The notes beneath the pieces were generated by a model. That model saw nothing but the letters and a program-made list of their open reading frames with translations. It was not told the DNA's origin and searched no databases. From assembly GCA_035578155.1 (NCBI GenBank), contig JAPWDM010000049.1:1-64000 (forward strand): a DNA stretch of 64,000 nucleotides, in the 5' to 3' direction. How positions within the stretch are numbered: the stretch's first letter is position 1; each line of letters opens with the position of its first letter. Both the position numbers and the translations under genes were made by a program. The DNA comes from Brachynemurus nebulosus (lineage: Eukaryota > Arthropoda > Insecta > Neuroptera > Myrmeleontidae). Shown one piece after another: positions 1 through 14,125 of this stretch.

Positions 1-28
1 ATGTATTTAATTATTATGGTGGCTTAAA

Positions 29-327
29 ATGTCTGGTGATAACTCTTGTGCTGCTAAATTTAGTTTAAATGATTCAAAACAAAATTCCAATTTATATTTT
101 TTCTGAGTGCCGTTTGATGCAAATTTGTAAGTATTATTATAATTTGAATGCTTATGTAAAAATACGTTTAATAATAAATAATTATTAATATTTTATAATA
201 ATTCAGTTAATATTTTCGATTTTGACAGTGGTTGGCGCTAATGGGTCGTGACGATCTAAATTCTCGTGTTGAATACTGTCATCAATTTCGCGTTTGCTCA
301 ATTCATTTTGAAGAAAGTTGCTTTTAG
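29..327 (+). pseudogene. THAP zinc-finger domain remnant, two exons
   Basis: Two pieces look like a THAP DNA-binding domain. The first (29-126) starts at an ATG, reads MSGDNSCAAKF and later VPFDAN, and ends at a GTAAGT donor at 127; a stop after LYFF and loss of the second cysteine show decay. The second (229-327) follows a TTTGACAG acceptor and reads WLALMGRDDLN, then RVCSIHFEESCF, ending in TAG. The C-x2-H with HF (VCSIHFE) is the typical THAP 3' half. THAP domains occur in P-element-type transposases and in host regulators; nothing downstream shows which this was. The two exons do not join in one frame as they stand, so I call it a pseudogene. Confidence 0.6.
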
Positions 328-1220
328 TTGTTCATATAATTTAACATGACCATTATCAACCCTCAATCTCACATGTACAAACACATACAATCACATAAGT
401 AAAAAAGGACATACATAATTGTTTGTACTTATATAAAAAAAGGATAGAAAGTGCGTTTCGCTACTGCCTATGGTAATAATCTTTTATTTATACTATGTCC
501 AGAGGTTAAAATATTGAAAATTGTATAGATAAATAAAAATAAATAAATAAGATTTGTATAGATATCAGTAAAGCATGGGAGGGGGGGCAGTGTATTCTTT
601 CTTTCTAAACTATGTACTTTAAAGTATATCGTAAGTTTGTAACAATTCATTACTAAAATACAAATTTTTTTGACTATATTTTTGCTCATTATTAAATCAA
701 AAAGTTAAAATTTTTCCCAAGTTAATATTAGCAAAGAGTGTAATTATGCAAAAAGAAATAAACTGGTGTGATGTAAAATATATTAATTAAAAATTCTATT
801 ATTTACACATAACAGCCTCCCCTTTTACCAAAATATACTCGATAAAATTAGGGGTTGGGGGTGGGGGATGAAACCTCTATAATTTTATAACTTTAATTTT
901 GGTATCACAATAAGATCTTAAAGTGCCATTCACAAATATATATAGTTTCCCTACCAAAGCTCTTACCGTTTCCAAGATATTTAAGAAAATTGAAAAAAAC
1001 TCATATTTTCAGGGGTGAATTTAACCCCCTTAAACCGCTTATGGGCACGAACGAAATATGGCTTGTGATTACTTTTAGTAAGATCTTCAATCCACCAAAG
1101 TTTCAAAAATTTTTGAGAGATACAGTTGGATACCTTTCCTTGTCAGTAGCCGTGTGACATCTATCTGTATAAAATATAGATGCAACGAAAGACAACTTAT
1201 TATCATTACATGAATGATTA
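328..1220. other. AT-rich non-coding stretch with an old repeat module
   Basis: No gene seen. From about 780 to 1165 it holds a module with the same order of landmarks as 21245-21720: a G/C-run block, a CTTACYGTTTYC-AGATATTTAA segment, then GGGGTGAATTTAACCCC followed by AAACCGCTT, and CTTGTCAGTA. It is probably an old dispersed element of unknown class. Confidence 0.4.
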
Positions 1221-1391
1221 TAAAGGAGTCTCCACATTCTCGCCGAGGTTGGACGAATCGAGAATGTAGAGGCTCATTTCGTTGTGCCTCGCGGTTGGTG
1301 TTTAAATGCTATTCATATGCCTGGCCAACCTCAGCGAGGAACTCATCGAGGAACCTCGTCCAACCTCGACGAGAATCTGGAGACTCCTTTA
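1221..1391. mobile_element. Short TIR element (MITE) with TA duplication
   Basis: A 171-bp unit with about 37-bp inverted ends. The left end reads TAAAGGAGTCTCCACATTCT and runs on through CGCCGAGGTTGGA; the right end is its near-perfect complement (TCCAACCTCGACGAGAATCT, then GGAGACTCCTTTA). It is flanked by TA on both sides (1219-1220, 1392-1393). No coding capacity. The TA duplication suggests a Tc1/mariner-type donor. Confidence 0.65.
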
Positions 1392-2887
1392 TAGGGTTAT
1401 TTGTAAATAATGATACTTAAATTAGCGTGTATGCAAACCAATTAAACAGGTACATTGGGGTCAACCCTTTACAACAAGATGGCGCAAGATTACAGGTGAA
1501 TTCCGCACTCATCTTTTGAAATTATCATGATCAATTAATACATATACAGAGTGTCAATTTAAAACAAGCCAGGCTTGTATCTTTGGACGGTAATACGTTA
1601 CTAAAATGTGTTAAAACCGTTTCTATAACATGAAGGGGTTTAGAGTTCCACCCTCAACTGGATTATTTGTTCGATGACGTTGTTCGTGCACATTCCATAC
1701 TTCAATTGGCAAAGATGGATTGTCCAGCTACTACTGGTCCACAAAATTGTTTGACTAGGCTACATACTAGAAATTGTTTGACTACGCTACATACTATTCA
1801 CTGATAACATAATTAACATAAGTTATTTTTTAGGGAAAAAAATAAATAAATAAGAAACACGACAAGGCTGCAAGGTCGCTGCAAGGTAAAAGACCCGGTA
1901 ATTGACCCTGGCCCAGTTTCTGAACTTTTCAACTTTGTTATAAATTAATAAAAAAACTATATTTTAAATAAGAAAAAAAATAAATTCTTAATTTAAAGTA
2001 ATCTATTCTGTGTCTAATGAACAACAATTTAAAAAGTTTAGAATATATTAACTAAATAAAAAAAATTTTTTAAGTTTAAAATGTGTGTAAAAACTATTTT
2101 TTTGGTAGTTTCCTAACAGTTTATGTTACAAAGTACTCATTTTGATCTGTGCAATATTCATCATGTAAGTATGAAAACTTAATTAAAAATATATGAGCAG
2201 GTTAATATTTGTTTAAAATTTATTTTAAAATATTTATAAAATACCTTAGAATGATTTTTATTATTGAAATATGAGGGTCAATTACTAGGCTCACTTCTAA
2301 AGTGGTATGGCCCAATTAAATTCTAACCAGTTTTTGTTAGTTATTTTGTTATTTATAGTTATCTTCGATTAGTTTTTGTTATTTTTCATAACGTATATAA
2401 CATTAAACATTCATTTTTATCAATAAAAAATTATATATAAATTAAATTTTAAAAAACTGTATTTTTAAAAACTAGCCACTGTCAGGGTCAAAAACTGTCA
2501 CATGAGAAATTTTGAAGGTCAGAAACTGGGTCCTTTTTGTCAATTTTAAAACATTAATTTAAATTATTAATTCAATTCAAATAATTATTTTACTTATATG
2601 ACTTTATTTTGAAAACCATAAACTAGTTGATAAAATTATTAATTGTCTCTTAAGTTTAATCTTATATTTATTACTGTCGTTTAACCTCAGCCGTCACTCT
2701 TAAAAGGTCAGAAACTAGGCCCGTTACCTTAGTAAACATATATTTTCAGCACAAACTACCTACACTAAATTTGTCAAAATCAAAAATGATTACCTTATTA
2801 CTTTATTTTTTAAGTTTAATTTTTAAGTAACTAAAAATTAGTTTTTCAGTTATATATATATATATCTTTGGTGAAACATTACGAATT
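1392..2887. other. Non-coding stretch with scattered inverted motif copies
   Basis: No gene. Between about 1885 and 2725 the motif GGTCAGAAACTRGG recurs in both orientations (complement CCCAGTTTCTGA near 1911; direct near 2517 and 2706; a diverged GGTCAAAAACTG near 2485). This resembles other elements here that carry scattered copies of a terminal motif, but no clean ends were found. Confidence 0.35.
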
Positions 2888-3053
2888 TTAGCGAATTTCG
2901 AAAACTCGAAATTCAGCTACTACAGTAGGTCTCATGACGCAATTTGAGCAAGGGGCTATGGCAGAAATATGTTTTGAGGTCCCTAGAATACGAAAATGAT
3001 ATTCAAATAAATTTATATATATATATATATACATAATATATATATATATATAT

Positions 3054-3112
<59 letters not shown>

Positions 3113-3709
3113 GCCACGATAACTTTCGAACGAAACGTTTAGTGCTTGTGAAATTTTGTGTGCGAACTAAAGTCCGGATTAGCCAGGCTAAGTTCGTCAG
3201 CCAGACACGTCGGATGCCCAAAAGTAGGTTTTCTGGCCATTTTTTATCATTTTTTATCATTCGATCCTATCATTAGACAGTTCGATTTTTACATCGTTGA
3301 AAAGCCAGAAAAAAATTATGAAGAAAATATTCTTATAATTTTCTTTCTATTTTAAGTATTTTTCGAGAAAATGTAAATTTTCACATTTGTATTAATTTTC
3401 TTTCTTTGTTAGTCCTAATAAGTAATTTATATTTATGTCTCAGTTCTTTCTGAAATATCAAAAATATTTCATACTTTTTTAAAGAATTTTGTGAGAACAA
3501 TTGAAATCTATCCACATACATGTATTATAATACACATACATGTATATAGTTTCGTTTCTCATTTATTGCATTATAATTAGCATAGTTCTGTCTCAAATTG
3601 AAAAATGAAAATTAAGCAGATTTTCTAAGCTTATGTAATGAAGATTTTTTTTATTGAATTTTTAAATAAACAAGAAATTGAACATTATGTTATGATATAA
3701 TATTATTAA
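2888..3709 (-). mobile_element. Family A Helitron-like element, 3' half only
   Basis: The minus-strand 3' end of family A begins here: TTAGCGAATTTCG followed by a hairpin-forming segment, a block naming itself by CCTAGAATACGAAAATGAT, a broken (TA)n tract (3011-3109), and the conserved block ending CGTTTCGTTCG at about 3115-3270. The 5' end is missing; the next copy begins head-on at 3710. Confidence 0.6.
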
Positions 3710-4052
3710 TACCCCTGTCGCAGCATCTGCATAACATAGCGAATTTCTAAATCTTGGGCACTGGCGGATCTCATCTAAGACCTGTACCTATTTAAAATAG
3801 TTTAGCTTTCTAAGAGTAAAAGAATTTTTAAAATCGGCTGGGTAATTAGTTTTGGTATTTTTGGGGACCCAAGAACCCGAACGAATTATGTACAGCATAG
3901 TTGTATCCATCTAAAATAATTTAGTTTCTCTAGCAGTGAGAAATTTTTTAGCATCGGTTCGATAGCTTATTACTGGCGTTTTCGGATCTGCAAGATCCTG
4001 GTGGACCTCATTAAAAAATCAGCTCGACCGTATATTCTAGGCGGACTTTATG

Positions 4053-4128
<76 letters not shown>

Positions 4129-4191
4129 AACCCGTTGTGTAGCATTCTACGCCGCATTTGCATCCGCAGGACAGTTGTGGATCTCAGATAA

Positions 4192-4890
4192 CACAACCTG
4201 TACCTATCTAAAATAGTTTACCTCGGTAATAGTAAAAAAGTTTCAAAATCGGTCAGTTATTTTATTTTTGACACTTTTAGGTCCTACTGACACTGTCAGA
4301 CCTTACATAACGTAATCTATATGTATCTAAAATAGCTTAGCTCCCCAACAGTGAAAAAATTTTCAAAATCGGTCGGTTAGTTTATTTTTTACACTTTTGG
4401 GTCCGATGGACCCTGGCAGACTTTACATAACGTAATCTATATTTATCTAAAATAGTTTAGCTCTGTAACAGTGAAAAAATTTTCAAAATCGGTCGGTTAG
4501 TTTATTTTTGACACTTTTGGATCCCATATACCCTGGCAGACCTTACATTACGTAATCTATATTTATCTAAAATAGTTTAGCTCTGTAACAGTGAAAAAAT
4601 TTTCAAAATCGGTCGGTTAGTTTATTTTTGACACTTTTGGATCCCATGGACCCTGGCAGACCTTACATAACGTAATCTATATTTATCTAAAATAGTTTAG
4701 CTCTGTAATAATGAAAAAATTTTCAAAATCGGTCAGTTAGTTTATTTTGACACTTTTGGGTCCTGTGGACCCTGGCGGACCTTACATAATGTATTCTAAA
4801 TCTATCTAAAATAGTTTAGCTCTGTAACAATGAAGAAATTTTTAAAATTGGTCGTTTAGTTTATTTTTTACAATTATGGGATCAGTAAAT
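4192..4890 (+). repeat. 120-bp tandem array, about 6 units
   Basis: Each unit contains a variant of CAGTGAAAAAATTTTC then AAAATCGGTCGGTTAGTTT and ACCCTGGCAGACCTTACAT. Landmarks recur near 4225, 4348, 4468, 4588, 4708 and 4825, so the period is 120. Outer units are more diverged than central ones. Confidence 0.8.
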
Positions 4891-5712
4891 CCTGGCGAAA
4901 CTCATACAAGTCTAGTACTCTAACAGTAAGAAAAAGGTTCTAAGGATCTCATATAACTTATGGCAGTCCGTAAGCTTCTTGCGGACATCATTTAATTAAT
5001 TAATTCAGATACTTTAACTTACTAACTGTGAACAAATTTTTAAAATCGATTGGTTAATTAATTTCTGACCTTTTTAGGTCCCGAAAACCTTGACCTCACA
5101 TAAAATACCTTAAATCCATTTGAAATGGTTTAATTTTTTAACATTATTAATTATTAGTGAAAAAATTTTCAAAATTGATTCAAAATATTTTTCCGTGCAT
5201 ACATATGTACATTGTACATATTTTGTTTTGTTTCATATTTAATAATATTTATATCATAACATAATCTTCAATTTCTTGTTTACTTAAAAATTCAATAAAA
5301 AAAAAATTCTTCATTACATTAGCTTAGAAAATCTGTTTAATTTACATTTTTCAACATGAGATAGAACCATGCTAATTATAATGCAATAAATGAGAAACAA
5401 GACTCTATACATGTATGTGTGTTATTAGATCAACAAAGAAAGAATAAAAGTGAAAATTTACATTTTCTCGAAAAATACTTAAAATAGAAAGAAAATTATA
5501 AGAATATTTTCTTCATAATTTTTTTTTCCTTTTCAACGATGTAAAAAATCGAACTGCCTTATGATAGGATCGAATGATAAAAAATGGCCAGAAAACCTAC
5601 TTCTGGGCATCCGACGTGTCTGGCTAACGAACTTAGCCGAACCAATTCAGAATCCAGTCCGCACACAAAATTTCATAAGCATTAGACGTTTCGTTCGAGA
5701 GTTATCGTGGCG

Positions 5713-7506
<1,794 letters not shown>

Positions 7507-7968
7507 TTTTAATTTTCTTTCAAATGTGGACACTTACGGTGAAAACAGCATTAAGTTAATGGTGACTTTAAAAAGAAATTTTTCCTGTAAATGTTTCCGG
7601 GAAAGTATTATTTTTTAATTGAAATCGATGCAGAACAATTTATTTTATATTTCAGATTTAGGCAATAATCTCTGAATTTATAAATGTTACATAGGTAAAT
7701 TCTTAAAATCGCTGTTCCTCTGGTTGTACGAGCTAATATTGAAAATTAGACGTTAAAATACAACTAAGGTTTACATGGTCAGTATAAAGCTTAGCTTATT
7801 AGTTATTCAGCTAGTAAAATAACAAACTAAAATTTTCAATAAAAATTTAAATTTTGTTAACAAACTGAAAATCACAAAATGACAATATCATTTTTGGGAC
7901 GGCACTGTATTATCAATGTAAACTTGTACATCTGGTCAGTTCATTTTTATTGCACCATAATTATATTC

Positions 7969-8028
7969 GCTCTCTGAACACGAGCCCTCTGAACACGTGC
8001 CCTCTGAACACGCGTTGTACGAACACGC
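7969..8028. repeat. 15-bp minisatellite, about 4 units
   Basis: CTCTGAACACG recurs at 15-base spacing (GCTCTCTGAACACGA, GCCCTCTGAACACGT, GCCCTCTGAACACGC), then a diverged TTGTACGAACACGCC. It sits in otherwise plain AT-rich DNA. Confidence 0.7.
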
Positions 8029-8357
8029 CACCGATAGCATATGTTGTTGTTTCTTTTGCTTGTTTTAACACCATTTTGCCCTATTTTTAAGAAAAATTGT
8101 AATTTTGTAGAGACTGCCTAAATATTGATACCGAAATGACCTTTCCTAAGGACATGCGTAAATAGTATCTAAATGTTTAGTTTGAAATATTTCAAATTTT
8201 TACATATATCGCTGAAATTATTGGTGACGTATGATTTGAAACGTGACGTCCGTAAAGTATGTAATAATAAAATGTAGTATTTTTTTTTTAGTCTTTATTG
8301 CTATCAATATAGCTTTTTTTTTTATCACATTATTAAATAACTTAATAAACTGCAGAG

Positions 8358-8430
8358 CAGCGTTTCTCAACCTTTTTTCAGTCGCGGCACGGTAAAATCT
8401 CGGATAATTTAATGCGGACCGCTCACTATG
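8358..8430. mobile_element. Possible single end of a hAT-type element
   Basis: CAGCGTTTCTCAACCTTTTT followed by CGCGGCAC is the classic look of a hAT MITE terminus. The opposite end and an 8-bp duplication were not found nearby, so this may be a truncated end. Confidence 0.35.
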
Positions 8431-8628
8431 ATTTTGTAAATACCGGATATTTGAAAATACCTGCAACAATCATTTTGTTTACAATCATTTGTTTATTTAC
8501 AGTCTTTAATCAATGTTTATATTATTTTATTAACTAAATGGGTAATTGATTATTGAATGATTAGCATTAGGTATACAAGTATGAGATATTCATAAGGTAT
8601 ACGAGTATCCCATTTGGATGTATACATA

Positions 8629-8790
8629 CGGTTTACATGTTCCACCTAACATCTAGATTTTATAAAATTATAATTTTACAGGGGCGTGGCTTAAATTTTA
8701 GTGTAAACGTAGGTGTAAGATACTTAAAATCTAGATTTTATAACATCTAGATGTTATAAAATTATAATTTTTGTAGTAAAAATTTTTCTA
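8629..8790. repeat. Inverted/direct repeat also found at 17861-17955
   Basis: TGTTCCACCTAACATCTAGA followed by TTTTATAAAATTATAATTTT is the complement of the segment at 17861-17955. The inner part also repeats AAATCTAGATTTTATAACAT. No coding. Probably a small TIR element family. Confidence 0.45.
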
Positions 8791-9146
8791 CTTTTTCAAT
8801 TGAAATTAATCCCCACCTAAAAATTAAAATGGCGAAAACTAAAAAAATTCATGTACAGAAGTGAGAGATGCAACAAATGTATATCAAAATCTATTTTTAA
8901 TGAAGATTATTGATGAAAAAATTTACTACACAACAGTATTGATGAAAATTAGTAACATTATTGATGGAAAAATAAATTCTAACTTGAAATTTAGTACCAT
9001 GTTAAATTGTATAATGATCACGAATGTTTTTAAAAACTGCCTTTTTATTTTTTTAATTAAATGGATTAATAGTATGCAAGAAATAAGCTTTTTTGCAATT
9101 CTGAATTAAAAATTTAACTTTATAGTTGCCTATCCCTAGATAGTCT

Positions 9147-9255
9147 CCGAAAAATTAGACTTATACAGTCTATACGATAAGAGCTGCGAGAGGCGAGAGT
9201 AGGGGCGCTAGCCGTTTTCGGACCCGTAGAACACGAATATGTAGAAAAAAATATG

Positions 9256-9341
<86 letters not shown>

Positions 9342-10863
9342 CCGCCACCTTTTAATTTGTGTAGGGCCCCCCTATGAAAGTTAAGAGATGAAATTTGGTA
9401 AATGGGGCTCATTTTCGAGGCACCTCATACTATCAAAGTGGGGTCAAATTTTGGGCAAATTTTTTTTCTGATCCGACTTTTAAGGGGGTGGTGGGGGGCG
9501 GAAAAGCAATAAAACTTTTCCAAACCGGTTTTAAATAATGTTTCGGTCAATTATTTACAACATATCCAAAATTCAGCTTCCTAGGATGATTTGGTGGGAG
9601 TAGAGGGGGGAAAAACGATTTTCGCTGGATCTAACAGGCCCCCAGCCCCCCAGAATTAACGTAGAGGGTTGAAATTTGGTGTATTGATAAAGTTCGTACC
9701 TAGGTTGTGCTTTTTGGAGGTTTTAATATTTTACCCCCACCCCCCTCATTTTTAAGCTACAATTTCATGCATTTTCGACGTTTTCGAAGTTTGTACCACT
9801 CGCACAGGTCACCCAAATAAACCTAGAGGGCTGAAATTTTGTATTCGGATTGAGTTAGTATCAAGGGGGTGCCTTTTGGGGGTCTCAACTTTTAACCATT
9901 GCCTTCGCCATTTTTATACCAAAAAGAACATCATTTTTCTTGTTTTTTGACAGTTTCGTTCGGGTCAAAATCTCCCCAAATAAACCTAGAGGGCTGAAAT
10001 TTTGTGTACAAGTTAAGTTAATAGCCAGCCACTGCTTTTTGGAGGTTTCAACTTTTAACCCTTACCCCCACCATTTTTACGCCAATATTTCCTTGATTTT
10101 TTTTGCTTTTTTTCTAACACGTCTAGAAGCTTTCTAAGAAAACATACAGAACTGAAATTTTGTACGTGTATTGAGTTAGTTTCCAGCTAGTGGCTTTTAG
10201 GGATTAAACATTACTTTTCCCCCCATTTCTCCCATTTTTACATCGGAATTCAGTTGTATTGTAAATGTGTTTTAAATGAATTACTTTTATTCTAACACAC
10301 AGTAGGCGAATAGTAATTTTAAAAAATTTAAAAAAAATGAATTTACTTTTTTAACAAAAGCAATACATACATATAGGTAGTTGCATACATGCATATTATA
10401 TTACATATAGGTAATTCTATATACGTATACATACATATAAAGTAGGAATTTTGGATTTTTATTATTTATAAAATAATTTTTTATTTTTTTGAAAGAAAAA
10501 ATATCTTTATAAAGGCCTTCCAGTTTACTATTTAAGGTCCTTTTTTAATATTTAAAACTAAAACATAAAACAATTAGCGGATAAACATGGGCAGGAATGT
10601 CCTCGTACGAATTGTGTTGGTTTTTTTCTGCTACTTGTTTTCGGCACAAAATTGAAATTTACTGAGATACAGCCCTTAAATACTTAAAACCTTTTTTTAA
10701 AGCCTCGATCAGCCGAACACTCATCACCAGTTTTGAAACCAACAAAATGACAATTCGGTTGCAGACTTTCAATCACATTTCGCTTGTAGACATTCAATAC
10801 CGAAGATGAAGGGGAAAATTCGACTACCGTGATGGGGCCCCGCTGCTCACGGCGTTTTTATTT
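9147..10863 (-). repeat. Family B 1.7-kb non-coding repeat, left copy
   Basis: It matches 21944-23619 in inverted orientation over nearly its whole length, including the AGGGGCGCTA border, a (TA)n tract (9261-9339), the ~165-bp internal repeats and the GTGAGCAGCGG border. Base differences and small indels are scattered through it, so the two copies are not recent duplicates. No ORF is conserved between them beyond short chance frames. Confidence 0.75.
9640..10230. repeat. Diverged tandem repeat, ~165-bp period
   Basis: Four units share GAGGGCTGAAATTTTGT, a TTGAGTTAGTA-like segment, TTTTGGAGGTTTCAACTTTT and ACCCCCACCATTTTTA. Landmarks lie near 9663, 9826, 9988 and 10148. The same unit type appears singly near 36370-36670. 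Confidence 0.65.
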
Positions 10864-10996
10864 ATTGCTACAGTAACGCTGCAAGTCACAGTTAGTTATT
10901 CATGAACTATTTAAAAGAAATATTTTGAATTTTTTTTTAATAAATATATCAAATTTTTAATAAACTGAGATCGTATTTCCATTTTTTACTGAATGT

Positions 10997-11112
10997 TTAT
11001 TTATTATAAATATTAATAATACAATTTTTTACTTTACTAAAATTTATAGGGGCCAGGGGAGAATTTTCTTTACTTATATTTGTAATTTCCTGCACATTTG
11101 AAGATGTTTCTA
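10997..11112 (-). pseudogene. Recombinase C-terminal tail beyond the hAT
   Basis: Directly past the hAT the frame picks up as SSNVQEITNISKENSP and APINFSKVKNCIINIYNK, ending in TAA at 10997. Removing the hAT and one copy of its 8-bp TSD joins KDSLET to SSNVQEI in one frame, which supports a single original exon. Confidence 0.7.
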
Positions 11113-12597
11113 CAGGGCCGCGCCAAGGGACATTCGCGCTGGGGTGCAAGGCAAAAATTGCCGCCCCTAAAACGCCAAACTTATTTGTAATACATTTTTG
11201 ATAATAAAATATATGCCTCCCGGCTACCAGTTTACTTACTATATATACTTACTTTAATGAAATGCATGAAATATTATAAAATATTTAGGATTATAAATGG
11301 AATAAAACACTTAAACTTTTTTTAACAATTTAGTTCGCATAAATTTCAAGAACAAGTAAATAAAAATAAATAATTTTACACAAAACAAAAACGAATAGTA
11401 ACAATTTCAAAATTTTATATAAAATTCACTTTCCTTGCCTTTTTTATTAAAAATTCATTTATTAAATCTGACATGTCCATATCTGCAGCAATTTTGTTTT
11501 CTATGCTAATTAAACTTAAATACGATATTCTTTCCTGTGACATAGGAACTAGATCTTAAATAATTTTTTATTAACTTAAGTTTCGAAAAACGTCTCTCAC
11601 CAGATGCCACTGTCACGGGTATTGTCAAAAATATTCTTAATGCAATTGTCATATTCGGAAACATTGTAGTAAGATCATTAGAAAATATATAATCTAAAAC
11701 TGTTAATGCATTCATGTCGGGATTAATATATGTTAAAAGAGTTTCTATTTCATCACATAAATCTAACGCATTTATATCAGATTCGTTCCGCAGAGCCCAA
11801 AAGGGGATGTTTTTTACTTAAATTTCTGAGAAACGAAATAATGTAACTTTTCCAAGAGAAGAGTATGGAGTGCTCCAATTTAAAGAACATCCATAAATCT
11901 TATCCTAAGTGGAATAAGCAATATCGAAAGAACATGTATATTTTAAACTAAATTGCTTGCAGATGTGGATAAGCAAATATTGAAAACAAAATTTATAATA
12001 AAAAAAAACAGAAATAATAAATTAGGTTTTTAGATATCAACCAAATAGGAAAAAGAAGATAAAATAAAAATGTTGGTTTTAAAACCAAACAATTGAAATC
12101 TTAAACTCTTTTATTATATTATTTCGACTGTTCAATACAGTGTTTACTAAGTCTTATTTAAAAGAATAATATTTTACTAAGAGATCCTCAGTCATCAATT
12201 TTTAGTTTGTTTTGTTTACTAATCGTCACGTACTATATACAATGTAACGCAACGAAAACTAAACAATTTTAAAGATTGATAAATGTTTTATGTGTAGAAT
12301 TTAACGACGGTTTTTATAAAATTAAAGCGTGCAAGAACATGTTCGATCCCGATCCCGTTTGATCTCGCCGATTACCGCGCAAATGATTGTTGTCGCTGGT
12401 CGACAATCGGAATAATCGGATTACCGACGGGTCACAACAATCATAATAGACAAGTATTTAAGCAAAATGCGGGTAACATTTAGTGTCATTAAAATTACCA
12501 CATAAAAATAGTAATAATTTTATATTTTATCTGCCGCCCCCAAAGCCTGCCGCCGGGGTACTAGGCACCCCTAACACCCCCGCTTGGCGCGGCCCTG
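11113..12597 (-). mobile_element. hAT element with perfect TIRs and 8-bp TSD
   Basis: The ends are CAGGGCCGCGCCAAG and its exact complement CTTGGCGCGGCCCTG. The flanking TGTTTCTA is present on both sides (11105-11112, 12598-12605). An 8-bp duplication and CAGGG ends are diagnostic of hAT. The 1,485-bp body keeps only the C-terminal part of a transposase, so this copy is an internally deleted derivative. It sits in the last part of the recombinase coding sequence. Confidence 0.9.
11400..11830 (-). pseudogene. hAT transposase C-terminal dimerisation domain
   Basis: On the minus strand the remnant runs FWALRNESDINALDL, then IFSNDLTTMFPNMTIALRI, then TIPVTVASGERRFSKLKLIK and NYLRSS. This is the hATC domain found at the end of hAT transposases (pattern PxxxASxERxFSxLKxIKxxLRSSM). 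A frameshift after RSSS breaks it; the other frame continues MSQERISYLSLISIENKI and INEFLIKKARK. The catalytic core is absent. Confidence 0.8.
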
Positions 12598-13138
12598 TGT
12601 TTCTAAAGAATCTTTTGTTCCTCCTAATATTTTAATTGAAATTTCTTTCTTATTTTCAATTGAATTTTCTTGCAACAGTACTAGATTTCCATTGGCCATG
12701 GCGCTTAATTATCAATATATCTACGCCAGTGTCGTCTAATAGTGAAGCTGATGATCGTCTAAAACAGTGGCCAGTATATTGGTCACAATTAGGTAAATTT
12801 AGAAACTGTGCAATTTTTTTTGGAAATTCTGCCATTTTGTTTATTCCCACTGGCTGCCAAATACATTTTTCATGTCTGTAGGTTAGAAGAAAACGAGAAA
12901 GTGTCGCAAAGGTATTTTGTGGTCGCAGGTTCATATATTTCCTAAAAATATCAAGCATATTTATTTTTGGCACATTTCCCTTGGTTATAATAAATTCTCT
13001 TGAAGTTTTTGTTTTTGTATCCGGCATAGAAATTTTTATACAATCACCCGTATCTTCAATATCTGAAATTGTTATTTTGATAAGTTCGTCCCGACGACAA
13101 GCACCGCCAATACCCATTATTAATGCCACATATAAAGT
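12598..13138 (-). pseudogene. Recombinase catalytic-domain fragment
   Basis: The true recombinase sequence starts at LYVALIMGIGGACRR; the 16 residues before it in this frame come from the Penelope 5' end. It contains the Arg (GGACRRDEL), the HxxR (GHCFRRS) and the His/Trp (RHGQW) positions. It ends early at ARKFN, where a deletion has removed the tyrosine region; the downstream coding continues one frame over as ENSIENKKEISIKILGG up to the hAT insertion. Confidence 0.8.
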
Positions 13139-13177
13139 CAAATCACTATATTGAGCCGTACTGTGGGCTGGATTATA

Positions 13178-14125
13178 CATAATAATAAAATTTTCCCCTT
13201 AAGGACCCACAAAAAAAATAAAAAATATAAAAAATTCGCTAGACCGGTTTCGACTACTTTTGTAGTCCTCTTCAGTAGCATAAACAATAAATAACCATAA
13301 AAATCAGAAATATCATAAAATTAGAAAATATAAATATACGAAATCAGAAATATAAATATAATAAAAAATAAATAAAGGATTAGGAAAAAATATTTTCCTT
13401 CGTTAAAAATACCTAAATAAATATAAAAATAATAATAATAAATAACCAATAAATATAAAAAAAAAATAAAATAAAAGTAGAAATATATAAATATGAAAAA
13501 ATTAATTAAAAAAACCGCAATAAAATAGAAATAAAATATATATGAAAGACAACAATAAAAATAAAATGAAATTAAAATGAAATAAAAGTAGAAATATATA
13601 AAAATAAAAAACAACAATAAGAATGAAAATAAATATAATAATAAAAGTATGTAAATGTAAAAATAAAAACAATAATAAAAATAAAAATAAAATAAAAATA
13701 CCATATCCAGAACAAACCAGATATCCTCTTGATTTCAAACCGCAAAAAACAGTTTAACTTCAAAAACCCAATATTCGCATAAACGTCACTTGGATGATAG
13801 CAGTGAGTTTTAAACAAATGTCAGATATTGCGAAATTGAAGCCTGCTTTATACGATTTCTCGTCAAAATTCTCGTGTTCTGATTGGTTCTGGTATCTGGA
13901 CCAGTCACGGGATGTGTGGATTCCATTGAGTGAACCTTCCCAGCACACAGACTGTATAGATCAGAGAATGGAACAGGACCACTGTCATTATTTAAAGTGT
14001 TCTTTCCCATCCTGCTGATATACACACTTTCGTAGGCATCCAGTTTAAGTGGATTGGATACTAATTTCAACAATTCAATCTCACCAACCTGATGACCCGT
14101 TTCGTGCACATGAGAAGCCACTGCC
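13178..14125 (-). repeat. Penelope pseudo-LTR, inverted copy
   Basis: Near-identical reverse complement of 15898-16838. It holds the C-terminal endonuclease coding end, the T/TTTTA-rich 3' UTR (13310-13700), a hammerhead-like motif (13237-13280) and the GGGGAAAATTTTATTATTAT terminus. Confidence 0.9.
13237..13280 (-). ncRNA. Hammerhead-ribozyme-like motif, inverted copy
   Basis: Same motif as at 16738-16781, read on the minus strand: CTGAAGA, a six-base-pair stem II, GAAAC and GGTC followed by TAGCG. Identical by eye to the other copy over this stretch. Confidence 0.6.

Noticed and set aside
4192..4890. CRISPR-like array
   Set aside because: The 120-bp units repeat over their full length with no unique spacers, in a eukaryotic setting.
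13321..13704. F/Y/I/L-rich frames in the Penelope ends (also 16204-16697)
   Set aside because: They come from the TTTTA-rich 3' UTR, occur in several frames at once, and show no domain.
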